A stretch of 64,000 nt of DNA from BQOK01 sp048388525 (GCF_048388525.1 NZ_DBGCTQ010000049.1:1-64000), one strand, 5' to 3'; shown: positions 1 through 7,240, numbered from the stretch's first letter. The notes: generated by a model not told the origin, from the letters alone. Translations and numbers: made by a program.

Positions 1-83
1 CATCAGCTCCAAAAAGGGTTCCTTTCAAGCTTCGATATTGTTCAGTTTTCAAGGTCCTGCCGCATGCCCCGCTCCGGGGCAGC
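1..83 (-). other. rRNA operon leader (16S presumed beyond left edge)
   Basis: Read on the minus strand, the region after the promoter at 90-118 has a GC hairpin (arms in 66-80) and then the string ACCTTGAAAACTGAACAATA (complement of 37-56). Strings of this type (CTTTGAAAACTGAACA) are typical of Firmicutes rRNA operon leaders and 16S-23S spacers. No start codon with a sensible ribosome site follows, so I read it as the untranslated leader of a stable-RNA operon that begins left of the window. The rRNA itself is not visible. Confidence 0.6.
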
Positions 84-89
84 TTGTTT

Positions 90-118
90 ATTATATCTCG
101 CCATCTTCCCTTTGTCAA
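90..118 (-). promoter_or_regulatory. Consensus sigma-A promoter, probably rRNA operon P
   Basis: On the minus strand TTGACA (118-113), a 17-bp spacer and TATAAT (95-90) match the housekeeping consensus at all twelve positions. Such a perfect promoter, followed by the antitermination-like leader, fits a ribosomal RNA operon transcribed leftward out of the window. Confidence 0.75.
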
Positions 119-172
119 GCGGTTTTTTGCAATTTTTTCACCGGAACTTTTCTTATGCTTTCGACGGCCCTC

Positions 173-202
173 TTGCAACTTGTTTTCCTGTGGTATTATA
201 AT
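173..202 (+). promoter_or_regulatory. Promoter of the coaX-like gene
   Basis: TTGCAA (173-178), an 18-bp spacer and TATAAT (197-202), followed by the GGAGGG ribosome site at 222-227 and the ATG at 236. It is divergent from the stable-RNA promoter at 90-118. Confidence 0.6.
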
Positions 203-235
203 TAAGGTATTCCATTCTGAACGGAGGGCGTCGGC

Positions 236-1012
236 ATGGTTTTGGCTGTAAATATCGGCAACACTCATATCTGTATCGGCGGCTACGAAAATGGCGCGCA
301 GGCTTTTTCGGCCAAGCTGTCTTCTGAGCCGCCCCGCACGGCGGACGAATATGCCCTGCAGCTGCGCAGCCTGCTGGCCATGCGCGGCCTGGACAGCGCT
401 GTAATCCAGGGGGCGATCCTGGGCTCGGTCGTGCCTGCCGTTACCGGCCAAATGCTGGCCGCCCTGCGCGGGTTGGGCGCGCTGCGGGTGCTCACGGTGG
501 GCCCCGGCCTGAAAAGCGGCCTTGCAATCCGCATCGACGATCCGGCCGAACTGGGCGCAGAACTTCTGTGCGCTGCAGTGGGCGCGCTGCGGTTGGGGCC
601 GCCCCCTGTTGTGCTGGTATGCGCCGATACCGCCCTGTCCGTGATGGCGGTGAACGCCGCCGGCCAGCTTGTGGGCGGCGTGATTCTGCCCGGCCCGGAG
701 GCCGCCCTGCGTTCCCTGGTGCGGGGCACTGCGCAGCTGCCCCAGGTGGACGTGCAGGCCGTCAGCGGGGAACCGTCGGTTTTGAGCACCAACACCGCCG
801 CCTGCCTGCGGGCAGGCAGTATTTTAGGCACTGCCGCCATGCTGGACGGGCTGTTGGAGCAGTTCCAGCGGGAGCTGGGCGGCAACGCGCGGGTGGTCGC
901 TACCGGCAGCCTGCCCCCACCTGTTCGCCGCGCCTGCCGCACCAGCATGGAATATATTGGCAGCCTCATTCTGGACGGCTTGCATGCCATCTGGCTCAAA
1001 AATCAAAAATAA
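236..1012 (+). CDS. Type III pantothenate kinase-like protein, altered active site
   Basis: 258 residues, the normal CoaX length. CoaX phosphorylates pantothenate at the first step of coenzyme A synthesis and belongs to the ASKHA fold. The family blocks are recognisable: an N-terminal phosphate motif (NIGNTH, residues 6-11), SVVP (64-67), GPGLKSGLAIR (89-99), ELGAELL (106-112) and GGVILPG (147-153). Several functional positions differ from what I know of the family: DxGNT has Asn for Asp at residue 6, the GADR block that carries the catalytic Asp reads GAEL, and the GTATT stretch reads DTALS. The protein may therefore be catalytically impaired or regulatory. It has its own promoter and ribosome site (GGAGGG, 8 nt before ATG). 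The ECF component that follows could be a pantothenate transporter, which would fit a coenzyme A role. Family assignment is firm; activity is doubtful. Confidence 0.8.
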   Translation: MVLAVNIGNTHICIGGYENGAQAFSAKLSSEPPRTADEYALQLRSLLAMRGLDSAVIQGAILGSVVPAVTGQMLAALRGLGALRVLTVGPGLKSGLAIRIDDPAELGAELLCAAVGALRLGPPPVVLVCADTALSVMAVNAAGQLVGGVILPGPEAALRSLVRGTAQLPQVDVQAVSGEPSVLSTNTAACLRAGSILGTAAMLDGLLEQFQRELGGNARVVATGSLPPPVRRACRTSMEYIGSLILDGLHAIWLKNQK

Positions 1013-1035
1013 ACTTTTTGTGGTGTTCCGGCCTA

Positions 1036-1103
1036 TATAATGTATATAAAGCCGTGTACATAAATTCAGGTTGCGCTGTATCCGCGCTGTAAGGCGGAAC
1101 AGC
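1036..1103 (+). promoter_or_regulatory. Leader of the ECF gene: -10 box and hairpin before the RBS
   Basis: A good TATAAT lies at 1036-1041 with only a weak -35. A stem of GCTGT/ACAGC plus TCCGC/GCGGA with one bulged A (1075-1103) then ends four bases before the ribosome site AAAGGAG (1107-1113). ECF substrate-binding genes are often controlled in the leader, so the hairpin may be regulatory, but I recognise no known riboswitch here. Confidence 0.35.
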
Positions 1104-1120
1104 AGTAAAGGAGAATTGCT

Positions 1121-1771
1121 ATGAAAAACCGCAAAAACCTTCGCTATCTCACCCAACTCTCGGTGCTGCTTGCATTAGAACTGATCCTTGCCTACACGCC
1201 TTTGGGCTATCTGCGGGTGCTGCCGGGGTTGGAGATCAGCTTTTTAATGATCCCCGTCACCCTGGGTGCCATGCTGCTGGGGCCTGCCGCCGGCGCTGTT
1301 TTGGGCGGCGCATTCGGCCTGACCAGTTTCGGTACCTGCTTTGGTTCCAGCGCCTTTGGGGCGACCCTGCTGGCGGTGAACCCGCTGTTCACCTTTCTCA
1401 CCTGTGTGCCCACCCGCATTCTGGCCGGGTGGCTGGCCGGGCTTTTATTCCGGATTCTGACGCGCCGGCGCGCCACGCAAGCCCTTGAACCAAACCCAGC
1501 GCCGCGACCGGCCCCGGGATATGCTTTTGGGGCCGCCGCGCTTGCGGGGCCCGTGTTGAACACGCTGCTGTTCACCGGAGCCCTGGTCTTGTTTTTCTAT
1601 CACACCGCGTTCATACAGGGGTTTGTGACCAGCCTGGGCGCCGCGAATCCCCTGACCTTTATGGTGCTGTTTGTGGGCGTGCAGGGCCTGGTGGAGGCTG
1701 CCGTCGGCTTTGCCGTGTCGGGCCTTTTGGGCCCCGCGGTGTATGCCGCCCTGCGCCGCGGCCGAGTATAA
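1121..1771 (+). CDS. ECF transporter S component (possibly pantothenate)
   Basis: 216 residues with about six hydrophobic helices. It is the substrate-capturing membrane subunit of an energy-coupling-factor vitamin importer, which works with a shared T subunit and two ATPases not encoded in this window. The N-terminus (LTQLSVLLALELILAYTPLG) and the glycine/alanine-rich second helix pair (LLGPAAGAVLGGAFG) are typical of this class. Start chosen from AAAGGAG, 8 nt upstream. It lies 108 bp downstream of the CoaX-like gene, so pantothenate is the natural guess for the substrate, but context alone does not prove it. Riboflavin, pyridoxine or thiamine-type specificity remains possible. The gene ends in a strong terminator. 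Confidence 0.75.
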   Translation: MKNRKNLRYLTQLSVLLALELILAYTPLGYLRVLPGLEISFLMIPVTLGAMLLGPAAGAVLGGAFGLTSFGTCFGSSAFGATLLAVNPLFTFLTCVPTRILAGWLAGLLFRILTRRRATQALEPNPAPRPAPGYAFGAAALAGPVLNTLLFTGALVLFFYHTAFIQGFVTSLGAANPLTFMVLFVGVQGLVEAAVGFAVSGLLGPAVYAALRRGRV

Positions 1772-1786
1772 ACCCACGCCGCCAAG

Positions 1787-1850
1787 GCCAAATTCCCGGG
1801 GGCAGCCTTACATATATAGGGCTGATCCCGGGAGTTTTGGCTCGTTTTTT
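1787..1850 (+). terminator. Two-part hairpin terminator after the ECF gene
   Basis: An outer stem pairs GCCAAA..TCCCGGG (from 1787) with CCCGGGA..TTTTGGC (to 1841), an inner stem pairs CAGCC with GGGCTG, and TTTTTT follows at 1845-1850. Confidence 0.75.
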
Positions 1851-1860
1851 GAAAAAGGGC

Positions 1861-1889
1861 TTGCCGCCCGCCCGGGAATGTGGTAAAAT
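1861..1889 (+). promoter_or_regulatory. Promoter of tRNA-Arg
   Basis: TTGCCG (1861-1866), a 17-bp spacer and TAAAAT (1884-1889), about 34 nt before the tRNA. The -10 is good and the -35 fair. Confidence 0.5.
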
Positions 1890-1922
1890 AACCGTTGCAC
1901 CCAAAGGGTGCAGATATCATGT

Positions 1923-1999
1923 GCGTCCGTAGCTCAGTTGGATAGAGCGTTCGGCTCCGACCCGGAAGGCCGCTGGTTCGAATCCAGTCGGGCGCACCA
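1923..1999 (+). tRNA. tRNA-Arg (anticodon CCG)
   Basis: 77 nt folding as a full cloverleaf. The acceptor GCGTCCG (1923-1929) pairs with CGGGCGC (1989-1995), followed by discriminator A and an encoded CCA (1997-1999). The D arm is GCTC/GAGC. The anticodon stem TTCGG/CCGGA closes the loop CTCCGAC, giving anticodon CCG at 1957-1959, which reads CGG codons. The T arm contains GGTTCGAATCC. A single tRNA unit with its own promoter and terminator. Confidence 0.97.
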
Positions 2000-2040
2000 A
2001 AAGGGCGTCTTGTTGTTGCAACAAGACGCCCTTTTCTTTT
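2000..2040 (+). terminator. Intrinsic terminator of tRNA-Arg
   Basis: A 15-bp perfect stem (AAGGGCGTCTTGTTG and its complement) around a TTG loop, then CTTTTCTTTT. It starts one base after the CCA end of the tRNA. Confidence 0.95.
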
Positions 2041-2072
2041 ATGACCCCGCCCAAGCCTTTTCGGTATTCTCC

Positions 2073-2101
2073 TTGACGGCCCGCAGCCCAAAGAATATAC
2101 T
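2073..2101 (+). promoter_or_regulatory. Promoter of the rhomboid gene
   Basis: TTGACG (2073-2078), a 17-bp spacer and TATACT (2096-2101), about 75 nt upstream of the ATG at 2177. Confidence 0.65.
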
Positions 2102-2176
2102 AAAACCGGGCCCAATCCCCGCGCGCCCCGGCCGTGGTGCACTTTTTTGAAATTGTACGAACCGGAGAGATCTTTT

Positions 2177-2737
2177 ATGAAAAAACTGCAATACAACTCA
2201 CCTGTTATCCTGACCTTTTTCTTCGCCTCCCTGGCGGCGCTGCTGCTGGGCTTTGCCACCGGCGGCTGGACCACCCTTCATCTGTTCAGCGTCTACCGCT
2301 CGTCGCTGGCGGACCCTCTGTTCTATTTCCGGCTTGTGGGGCACATTTTGGGGCATGCCGGGTGGCAGCACTTTTTGGGCAACATGCTGCTCTTGCTGGT
2401 GGTCGGCCCGCCGCTGGAAGAAAAGTACGGCAGCCGTGCGCTGCTGGCCGGCATTGGCATTACCGCCGTGCTTTCCGGCATCCTGCAATGCGTGTTCTTT
2501 CCGGGCGCCGCGCTGCTGGGTGCTTCCGGCATTGTGTTCATGCTCGTCATGCTGGCCAGCCTTTCCGGCATGCGCGGCGGGCAGATCCCTCTCACCCTGC
2601 TGCTTGTCGCCGCACTCTACCTGGGCCAGCAGGTCTACGACATTTTATTCGTGCGCGACAATGTGGCCAATTTCATGCACATTGTGGGCGGGGCATGCGG
2701 CACCGGCTTCGGTTTTGCCGCGGCCCGGCGCCGATGA
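2177..2737 (+). CDS. Rhomboid family intramembrane serine protease
   Basis: 186 residues, essentially all membrane: six hydrophobic helices, the minimal bacterial rhomboid core. Rhomboids cut transmembrane substrates inside the lipid bilayer with a Ser-His dyad. Helix 2 carries HAGWQHFLGNM (the HxxxN oxyanion motif), helix 4 the catalytic serine in GASG, and the last helix the catalytic histidine in FMHIVGGACG. Start at ATG 2177 is set by GGAGAG, 7 nt upstream; an upstream in-frame TTG lacks support. The stop overlaps the ATG of the next gene (ATGA), so the two are translationally coupled. The natural substrate is unknown. Confidence 0.85.
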   Translation: MKKLQYNSPVILTFFFASLAALLLGFATGGWTTLHLFSVYRSSLADPLFYFRLVGHILGHAGWQHFLGNMLLLLVVGPPLEEKYGSRALLAGIGITAVLSGILQCVFFPGAALLGASGIVFMLVMLASLSGMRGGQIPLTLLLVAALYLGQQVYDILFVRDNVANFMHIVGGACGTGFGFAAARRR

Positions 2738-3129
2738 GCCGGCAGCCGGATGCGCTCATGGCCGCCCGGGCCTGGGCGCTGGCTTTTTGCTCCTCATTGG
2801 AGGGCGCATATGAAGATTACCCCTTTCACGACCCAAACTGGGCCGTGATGCGCCACAGGGCCAACCAAAAGACCTTTGCCCTTATTTTTGAGCGCCAGGG
2901 GCATATTTGGATCAACGTAAAAGCCGAGCCGCAGTGGGTCGATTTTTGGCGCAGCACTTATGCCGCGGTGCTTCCCGCCTATCACATGAACAAACAGCAC
3001 TGGGTCAGCATTGTGCTGGATGGCAGCATCCCCAGAAAAACGCTCTGCCGCCTGATCGAGGAAAGCCACGCCCTTACCGCCCCCCACAGCGCCAAAAGGA
3101 ACCCCCGCGCTTCTCGCCCTGCGCCGTAA
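2734..3129 (+). CDS. MmcQ/YjbR family protein
   Basis: 131 residues. The family has a small double-wing/CyaY-like fold and is annotated as MmcQ/YjbR DNA-binding; the cellular role is unsettled. Family marks are YEDYPFHDPNWAVMRH near the N-terminus, FALIFERQGHIWINVKAEP in the middle, and the lysine/histidine block YHMNKQHWVSIVLDG before the C-terminal helix. Its ATG overlaps the rhomboid stop codon, so it is expressed with that gene. The last 15 residues are low-complexity and arginine/proline rich. Confidence 0.8.
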   Translation: MSRQPDALMAARAWALAFCSSLEGAYEDYPFHDPNWAVMRHRANQKTFALIFERQGHIWINVKAEPQWVDFWRSTYAAVLPAYHMNKQHWVSIVLDGSIPRKTLCRLIEESHALTAPHSAKRNPRASRPAP

Positions 3130-3234
3130 GGGCACCCGCTGTTTGTGTGCGCTGAAACTTCCCTGTCTATTTATTTTTTTCAAAGCTTACACTTCTAAAG
3201 CGCAAAAAGACGTTATAATAAAGGCGGCAGAAGT

Positions 3235-4287
3235 TTGCGGTTTGCTGTTTGCGGTCTTTACGCGCTCGAAATCATGTTCTGCGCACCCTGTGTGCATCTC
3301 TTGTTTTCCCTTTTAAAACTCTGTTGGAAAGGTGGGCTTCTCATAGACCTTGCCAAAAGTGCCGAAGATTTTTGCCGCTTTTTGTGGCGCAGCTATCTTG
3401 TGGAACGGCGATACGATATTTTGGGCGATGTGGTGGACCCCGGGATCAGCGTGATCGGCACCGGCGCCCACGAGATCAGCCGCAATCTGCAGGAGTTCAG
3501 CGTTTCCATGGAGCGCGAGAGCGCCGAGTGGAACGGTGTGTTTACGATCAAGGACCATTGGTACCAGACTGCCTGCGTGGCCGACGACATTTACCTTGTA
3601 ATGGGCGAACTGATGGCAAAGGAGGATTCGGCCGATGGCATCCTCTATGACGTGCGTTTCCGCTTCACCCTGCTCCTGAGGCGCTGTGAAGGGAGCTGGA
3701 AGGTCCTTCATGTGCACCAATCCGTACCCGACCCCAACCAGGCACAGGATGAATTCTTCCCCCACCGGATGGTGGAGCAAAACAGCCAGCAGGTCATTTA
3801 TAATCTGCGGCACGACACCATGACCGGGCTGCTGAACCGGCTGTATCTCACCGAAACCATAAACCGCTACATGGCCGATCAGCCCGCCGGGCTGCTGCTC
3901 ACGCTGGACGTGGACAAGTTCAAAAGCCTGAACGACAACTACGGCCACCCCTTTGGGGATAAGGTTCTGATCGCTCTGGCCCAAAGCCTTAAGTCCTGCT
4001 TTCCCACCGCCGCCCTGGGGCGCATTGGCGGCGACGAATTTGTGGTATACCTGCCGGGCGAGGTGAACCACCACGCTTTGGCTGCTGCAGTGTGCGCTTT
4101 TCAGCAGGACTGGCAGGAAAGCCAGCGTGCCGCCTGCTTTCCCCAGCCGATTACGGTGAGCATGGGGGCGGCCCGCTTTCCGCAGCACGGCTCCACCTAT
4201 CGTGCCGTGTGGGAAAAGGCCGACGAAGCCCTGTATCAGGCCAAAAGCCGCGGCGGCGACCAGCTTTGCCTTTTGCCCGGGGAATAA
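3235..4287 (+). CDS. NTF2/SnoaL-like sensor with GGDEF diguanylate cyclase
   Basis: About 350 residues. The N-terminal half (roughly 35-170) looks like an NTF2/SnoaL-type ligand-binding domain ending in WKVLHVHQS. The C-terminal half is a GGDEF domain with the signature RIGGDEF and the downstream block MGAARFP, predicted to make c-di-GMP from two GTP. No RxxD inhibitory site precedes GGDEF (the sequence there is PTAALGRI). Translation start is uncertain: TTG 3235 follows AAGGCGG, ATG 3274 is the first ATG, and the recognisable domain only begins near residue 35, so the true protein may be shorter. A TATAAT lies at 3214-3219. The same N-terminal domain type recurs on the kinase fragment at 11758-12420. 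Confidence 0.8.
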   Translation: MRFAVCGLYALEIMFCAPCVHLLFSLLKLCWKGGLLIDLAKSAEDFCRFLWRSYLVERRYDILGDVVDPGISVIGTGAHEISRNLQEFSVSMERESAEWNGVFTIKDHWYQTACVADDIYLVMGELMAKEDSADGILYDVRFRFTLLLRRCEGSWKVLHVHQSVPDPNQAQDEFFPHRMVEQNSQQVIYNLRHDTMTGLLNRLYLTETINRYMADQPAGLLLTLDVDKFKSLNDNYGHPFGDKVLIALAQSLKSCFPTAALGRIGGDEFVVYLPGEVNHHALAAAVCAFQQDWQESQRAACFPQPITVSMGAARFPQHGSTYRAVWEKADEALYQAKSRGGDQLCLLPGE

Positions 4288-4379
4288 ACGCCTGCCCGCA
4301 GTCCTCTTTTTCAGGGGCGCTGCACACCAGATCTTCCCCGCGGCAGCCCAAAAGGCAGTTTTACACAGGAGGCATTTTT

Positions 4380-4589
4380 ATGGACGGACACAACCGTGCG
4401 AACCTGAAACCCGGTATGACGGTGGACATTGTATTAAAAGCGGATCAGCGCACCGGCAGGCTGACCCGGGGGGTCGTGGCCCGGCTGCTCACCAAAAGCC
4501 CCACCCATCCCCACGGCATTAAGGTGATGCTGGAAGACGGGCAGGTGGGCCGTGTGCAGCGCATTCTGCCCACCGGGGAGGCCCATTGA
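4380..4589 (+). CDS. YwbE family protein
   Basis: 69 residues. The family is a short, widely conserved bacterial protein of unknown function, with a beta-rich body shaped around GxxVDIVLKxDQRTG, GVVxxLLTxSxxHPxGIKV and GxVGRVQ; all three are present here. Start from AGGAGG, 8 nt before the ATG. It stands alone between the GGDEF gene and a convergent terminator. Confidence 0.85.
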   Translation: MDGHNRANLKPGMTVDIVLKADQRTGRLTRGVVARLLTKSPTHPHGIKVMLEDGQVGRVQRILPTGEAH

Positions 4590-4622
4590 ACTGCCCCTCT
4601 GTTTCTTTCCGCTTTTTATCCC

Positions 4623-4660
4623 AAGGAAGGGCCGCCCGATGGGCGGCCCTTCCTTATTTT
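4623..4660. terminator. Bidirectional terminator between YwbE and the ABC operon
   Basis: A perfect 15-bp stem (AAGGAAGGGCCGCCC and its complement) around GAT. T-rich ends on the plus strand and A-rich sequence on the other side let it serve both convergent units. Confidence 0.85.
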
Positions 4661-4676
4661 GCATCTCAATTTAAAC

Positions 4677-5420
4677 TCACAGGTTCAACACCTTGGATAA
4701 AAAGTCTTTCAGGCGCACATCGTGTGGGTCCTCAAAGATCTCGTGCGAGGGGCGGTCCTCCTTGATCTGCCCCTCATCCACAAACAGCACCCGGCCGCTC
4801 ACCTCGCGCGCAAAGCTCATCTCGTGGGTCACCACCACCATGGTCATGCCGCTGTCGGCAAGGTCCTTCATCACGGCCAGCACCTCACCCACCATCTCGG
4901 GGTCCAATGCGCTGGTGGGTTCGTCGAACAGCATCACGTCCGGCTCCATGGCCAGCGCCCGCACAATGGCCACCCGCTGCTTTTGCCCGCCGGACAATTC
5001 GCCCGGGTAGCTGCCGGCCTTATCGGCCAGGCCCACCCGCTCCAGCAGCTGCATGGCCTGGGCCTCGGCCGCCTGTTTCGAGAGCCCTTTGACCTTGATG
5101 GGGGCCGCCGTGATATTGCGCAGCACGGTCATATTGTTGAACAGGTTGAACTGCTGGAACACCATGCCGATCTTCTGGCGGTGCAGGTTGATGTCTGTTT
5201 TTTTGTCGCAGATATCCACCCCTTCAAAAAAGATATGCCCGCCGGTGGGCTGCTCCAGCAGGTTCAAGCAGCGCAAAAAGGTGGATTTTCCGCTGCCCGA
5301 GGGGCCGATCACCGCCACCACCTCCCCCTTGGAGATGGTCACGTTGATGTTCTGCAGCACCTTGGTCTTGCCAAAGTTCTTTACAAGCTCCTGTACGGTG
5401 ATCAGTTCATTTGCTGGCAT
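4677..5420 (-). CDS. Polar amino-acid ABC transporter, ATP-binding protein
   Basis: 247 residues, the standard GlnQ/HisP/ArtP size. It hydrolyses ATP at the inner face of the membrane to drive uptake through the permease next door. Visible motifs: Walker A GPSGSGKST, Q loop VFQQFNLF, signature LSGGQKQR, Walker B VMLFDEPTSALD and the switch histidine in VTHEMSFA. Start at ATG 5420 (MPANELI) is set by GGAGG, 8 nt upstream; it overlaps the permease C-terminus. Third gene of the binding protein-permease-ATPase operon. Confidence 0.93.
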   Translation of the reverse strand: MPANELITVQELVKNFGKTKVLQNINVTISKGEVVAVIGPSGSGKSTFLRCLNLLEQPTGGHIFFEGVDICDKKTDINLHRQKIGMVFQQFNLFNNMTVLRNITAAPIKVKGLSKQAAEAQAMQLLERVGLADKAGSYPGELSGGQKQRVAIVRALAMEPDVMLFDEPTSALDPEMVGEVLAVMKDLADSGMTMVVVTHEMSFAREVSGRVLFVDEGQIKEDRPSHEIFEDPHDVRLKDFLSKVLNL

Positions 5421-6123
5421 TGGACATCCTCCTCTCGGCAAAGGCGATCAGGCGCGAGGTGGTAAAGGTCATCGCAAAATAGATGATTGCGGCAATGGCC
5501 AGCGGTTCAAGCTGTATGTAGGTGATGGCCATGACCCCGTTGGTGCGGTACATCAGGTCCGCGATGCCTATAATGGACACAATGCTCGATTCCTTGATGA
5601 CCGTGACGAACTCGTTGCCCAGGGCGGGCAGGATATTTTTGATGGCCTGGGGCAGCACCACCATCTGCATGGCCTGCCCCTGCCGGAAGCCCAGGCTGCG
5701 GGCGGCCTCGGTCTGGCCGTAGTCCACCGCCTGGATGCCGCTGCGCACGATCTCGGCCACATAGGCCGCCGAGTTGATGCTCATGGCAAACACGCCCGCC
5801 GCAAACCGGTCGAAGTTGGGGATGAAGCTCACCTCCGGGAACGAGATGCCCAGCATGGGCAAACCGTAGAAAAGGAACATGAGCTGGATCATGAGCGGGG
5901 TGCCGCGGATGAACTCGATGTAGGCGTTGGCGAACCACCGGGTGGGTTTGAAGCGCCCCATCTTCATGACCGCCAGCAGGGTGCCCAGCAGCGCGCCGAA
6001 CAGCACGGTGAAAAAGGCGATGATCAGGGTGTTGCGCACCCCCTCGCCGAAAAAGCCGTTGTATTTTGTAAAGATTTTGCCCATACGGGTGAAAAAGTAA
6101 ATAAAGCCCTCGAAAAAGTTCAT
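5407..6123 (-). CDS. Polar amino-acid ABC transporter, permease
   Basis: 238 residues with about five to six helices. HisM/GlnP-type permease with the family EAA-loop region (QTEAARSLGFRQGQAMQMVV then LPQAIKNILPALGNE), which docks onto the ATPase. The phrase RGTPLMIQLMFLFYGLP is typical of amino-acid permeases. The start at ATG 6123 follows GAGG; an in-frame GTG four codons upstream is less likely. A single permease gene implies a homodimer. Confidence 0.9.
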   Translation of the reverse strand: MNFFEGFIYFFTRMGKIFTKYNGFFGEGVRNTLIIAFFTVLFGALLGTLLAVMKMGRFKPTRWFANAYIEFIRGTPLMIQLMFLFYGLPMLGISFPEVSFIPNFDRFAAGVFAMSINSAAYVAEIVRSGIQAVDYGQTEAARSLGFRQGQAMQMVVLPQAIKNILPALGNEFVTVIKESSIVSIIGIADLMYRTNGVMAITYIQLEPLAIAAIIYFAMTFTTSRLIAFAERRMSNASK

Positions 6124-6164
6124 AGCGTTCCTCACTCACATTCGTTCGGCTTAAAAGCACAGCG

Positions 6165-6195
6165 CATCCCTGCGCCGGCAGGCGGCACAGGGATG
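6165..6195 (-). terminator. Hairpin between binding-protein and permease genes
   Basis: CATCCCTGCGCCG (6165-6177) pairs with CGGCACAGGGATG (6183-6195) with a single mismatch or bulge. There is no good T-run, so it is more likely a partial terminator or mRNA-stabilising stem that lets the upstream binding protein be made in excess. Confidence 0.45.
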
Positions 6196-6247
6196 GCCGG
6201 TCAATTCTGTTGCTGCCCCAAAGGGCTGCCGAAAAAGGGGGACTGGG

Positions 6248-7153
6248 TCAGATGCCCAGGGTTTTGGCCTGCGCCACAGCCTCTTCGTAAGCCGCTTCAA
6301 AGGAGCCGTCCGCCACCACCTGGGTGATCACCGCGTTCACCAGCTCTTTCAGGTCGTCGGTTCCCTGCTTCAGCACAGCGGCCTTGCCAAAGTTGGCCTC
6401 TTCCTTGCTGAACTCAAAGTTGGCCACCACAATGCCCTCGTTGTTGGCTACCAGGCCCTCGCCCACGGCGCCGTCCACCACCAGGCCGTCGATCTTGCCG
6501 CCCGCAACTTCCAGGGCCAGGGCGGGCCATTTATCCAGCTCAAACAGGGTGCAGTCGGGCAGGGCGCTCTCGATCAGCTTGCTCTGCACGGTGCCGCGCT
6601 GGGCGCCCAGGGTTTTGCCCTTCAGGGCTTCCTTGCTGGTGTACACATCCTCGTTGCCCTTCTGCACGATCAGCAGCTGCTGGTCCTTCTGGTACACCTC
6701 AGAAAAGTCGATCTCCTTGGCGCGCTCCTCGTCCACGGTAAACGCGGCGATGCCCAGGTCCACCTGGTTGCTCTTGACCGCGGGGATAATGCCGTCGAAC
6801 GCCATATCCATTACTTCCAGCTGCACGCCCAGGGCGGCGGCAATCTGCTGGGCCAGCCAGATATCGCAGCCGGCAAACTCGGCGTTGGCATCCAGAAATT
6901 CAAAGGGCGCGTATTGGGCCTCGGTGCCCAGCACCAGCTTGCCCTTGGCCTTGATGGCGTCGATGGTGGCGCCGGTGTAGGCCGAGTAGTCCACCGCCGC
7001 GGTGGAATCGGGGGCCGAAGCCGCCTGGGACGCGGGCGCAGACGCCGGCTGGCTTGCGGGGGCGGAAGCCGGGGTGCTGCTGGGGGCGCCGCCGCAGGCG
7101 GCCAGGCTCAGTGCCAAAACGGCGCTCATCATTGCTGCAAGAAACTTTTTCAT
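6248..7153 (-). CDS. Polar amino-acid ABC transporter, substrate-binding lipoprotein
   Basis: 301 residues. The type II signal peptide ends in LAAC; lipid attachment at that Cys tethers it outside the cell. A Pro-Ala-Ser-Gln linker (PASAPASQPASAPASQ) precedes the SBP_bac_3 domain. The domain opens with KLVLGTEAQYAPFEF, and has VDLGIAAFTVDEERAKEIDFS in the hinge region, as in GlnH/ArtJ/HisJ proteins. Start MKKFLAAMM follows GGAGG. First gene of the operon, with a strong promoter and a possible ARG-box upstream. A basic or polar amino acid ligand is likely; which one cannot be read from the sequence. Confidence 0.9.
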   Translation of the reverse strand: MKKFLAAMMSAVLALSLAACGGAPSSTPASAPASQPASAPASQAASAPDSTAAVDYSAYTGATIDAIKAKGKLVLGTEAQYAPFEFLDANAEFAGCDIWLAQQIAAALGVQLEVMDMAFDGIIPAVKSNQVDLGIAAFTVDEERAKEIDFSEVYQKDQQLLIVQKGNEDVYTSKEALKGKTLGAQRGTVQSKLIESALPDCTLFELDKWPALALEVAGGKIDGLVVDGAVGEGLVANNEGIVVANFEFSKEEANFGKAAVLKQGTDDLKELVNAVITQVVADGSFEAAYEEAVAQAKTLGI

Positions 7154-7207
7154 GATGTAAATCCCTCCATTGGTGAAGCGCCTCTCTGTGCGCCTCCTGT
7201 GTGTATG

Positions 7208-7235
7208 ATTATACATCATTGATGCATATTTGCAA
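7208..7235 (-). promoter_or_regulatory. Promoter of the amino-acid ABC operon
   Basis: On the minus strand TTGCAA (7235-7230), a 16-bp spacer and TATAAT (7213-7208), with a TG extension before the -10. Confidence 0.75.
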
Positions 7236-7240
7236 GTGTT

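Noticed and set aside
1..3. CAT at the very left edge as a minus-strand start codon
   Set aside because: The nearest ribosome-site-like GGAG is only three bases away, and the preceding leader looks like that of an rRNA operon.
1042..1120. Known riboswitch in the ECF leader
   Set aside because: No match by eye to FMN, TPP, cobalamin, preQ1 or other consensus cores; only a hairpin is seen.
1887..2050. tRNA used as an integration site for a mobile element
   Set aside because: No integrase, direct repeat of the tRNA 3' end or foreign base use follows the tRNA-Arg gene.
7025..7085. Tandem repeat or CRISPR-like array in the binding-protein gene
   Set aside because: The repetitive bases encode an in-frame Pro-Ala-Ser-Gln linker after the lipoprotein signal; a similar linker is coded at about 57870-57940.
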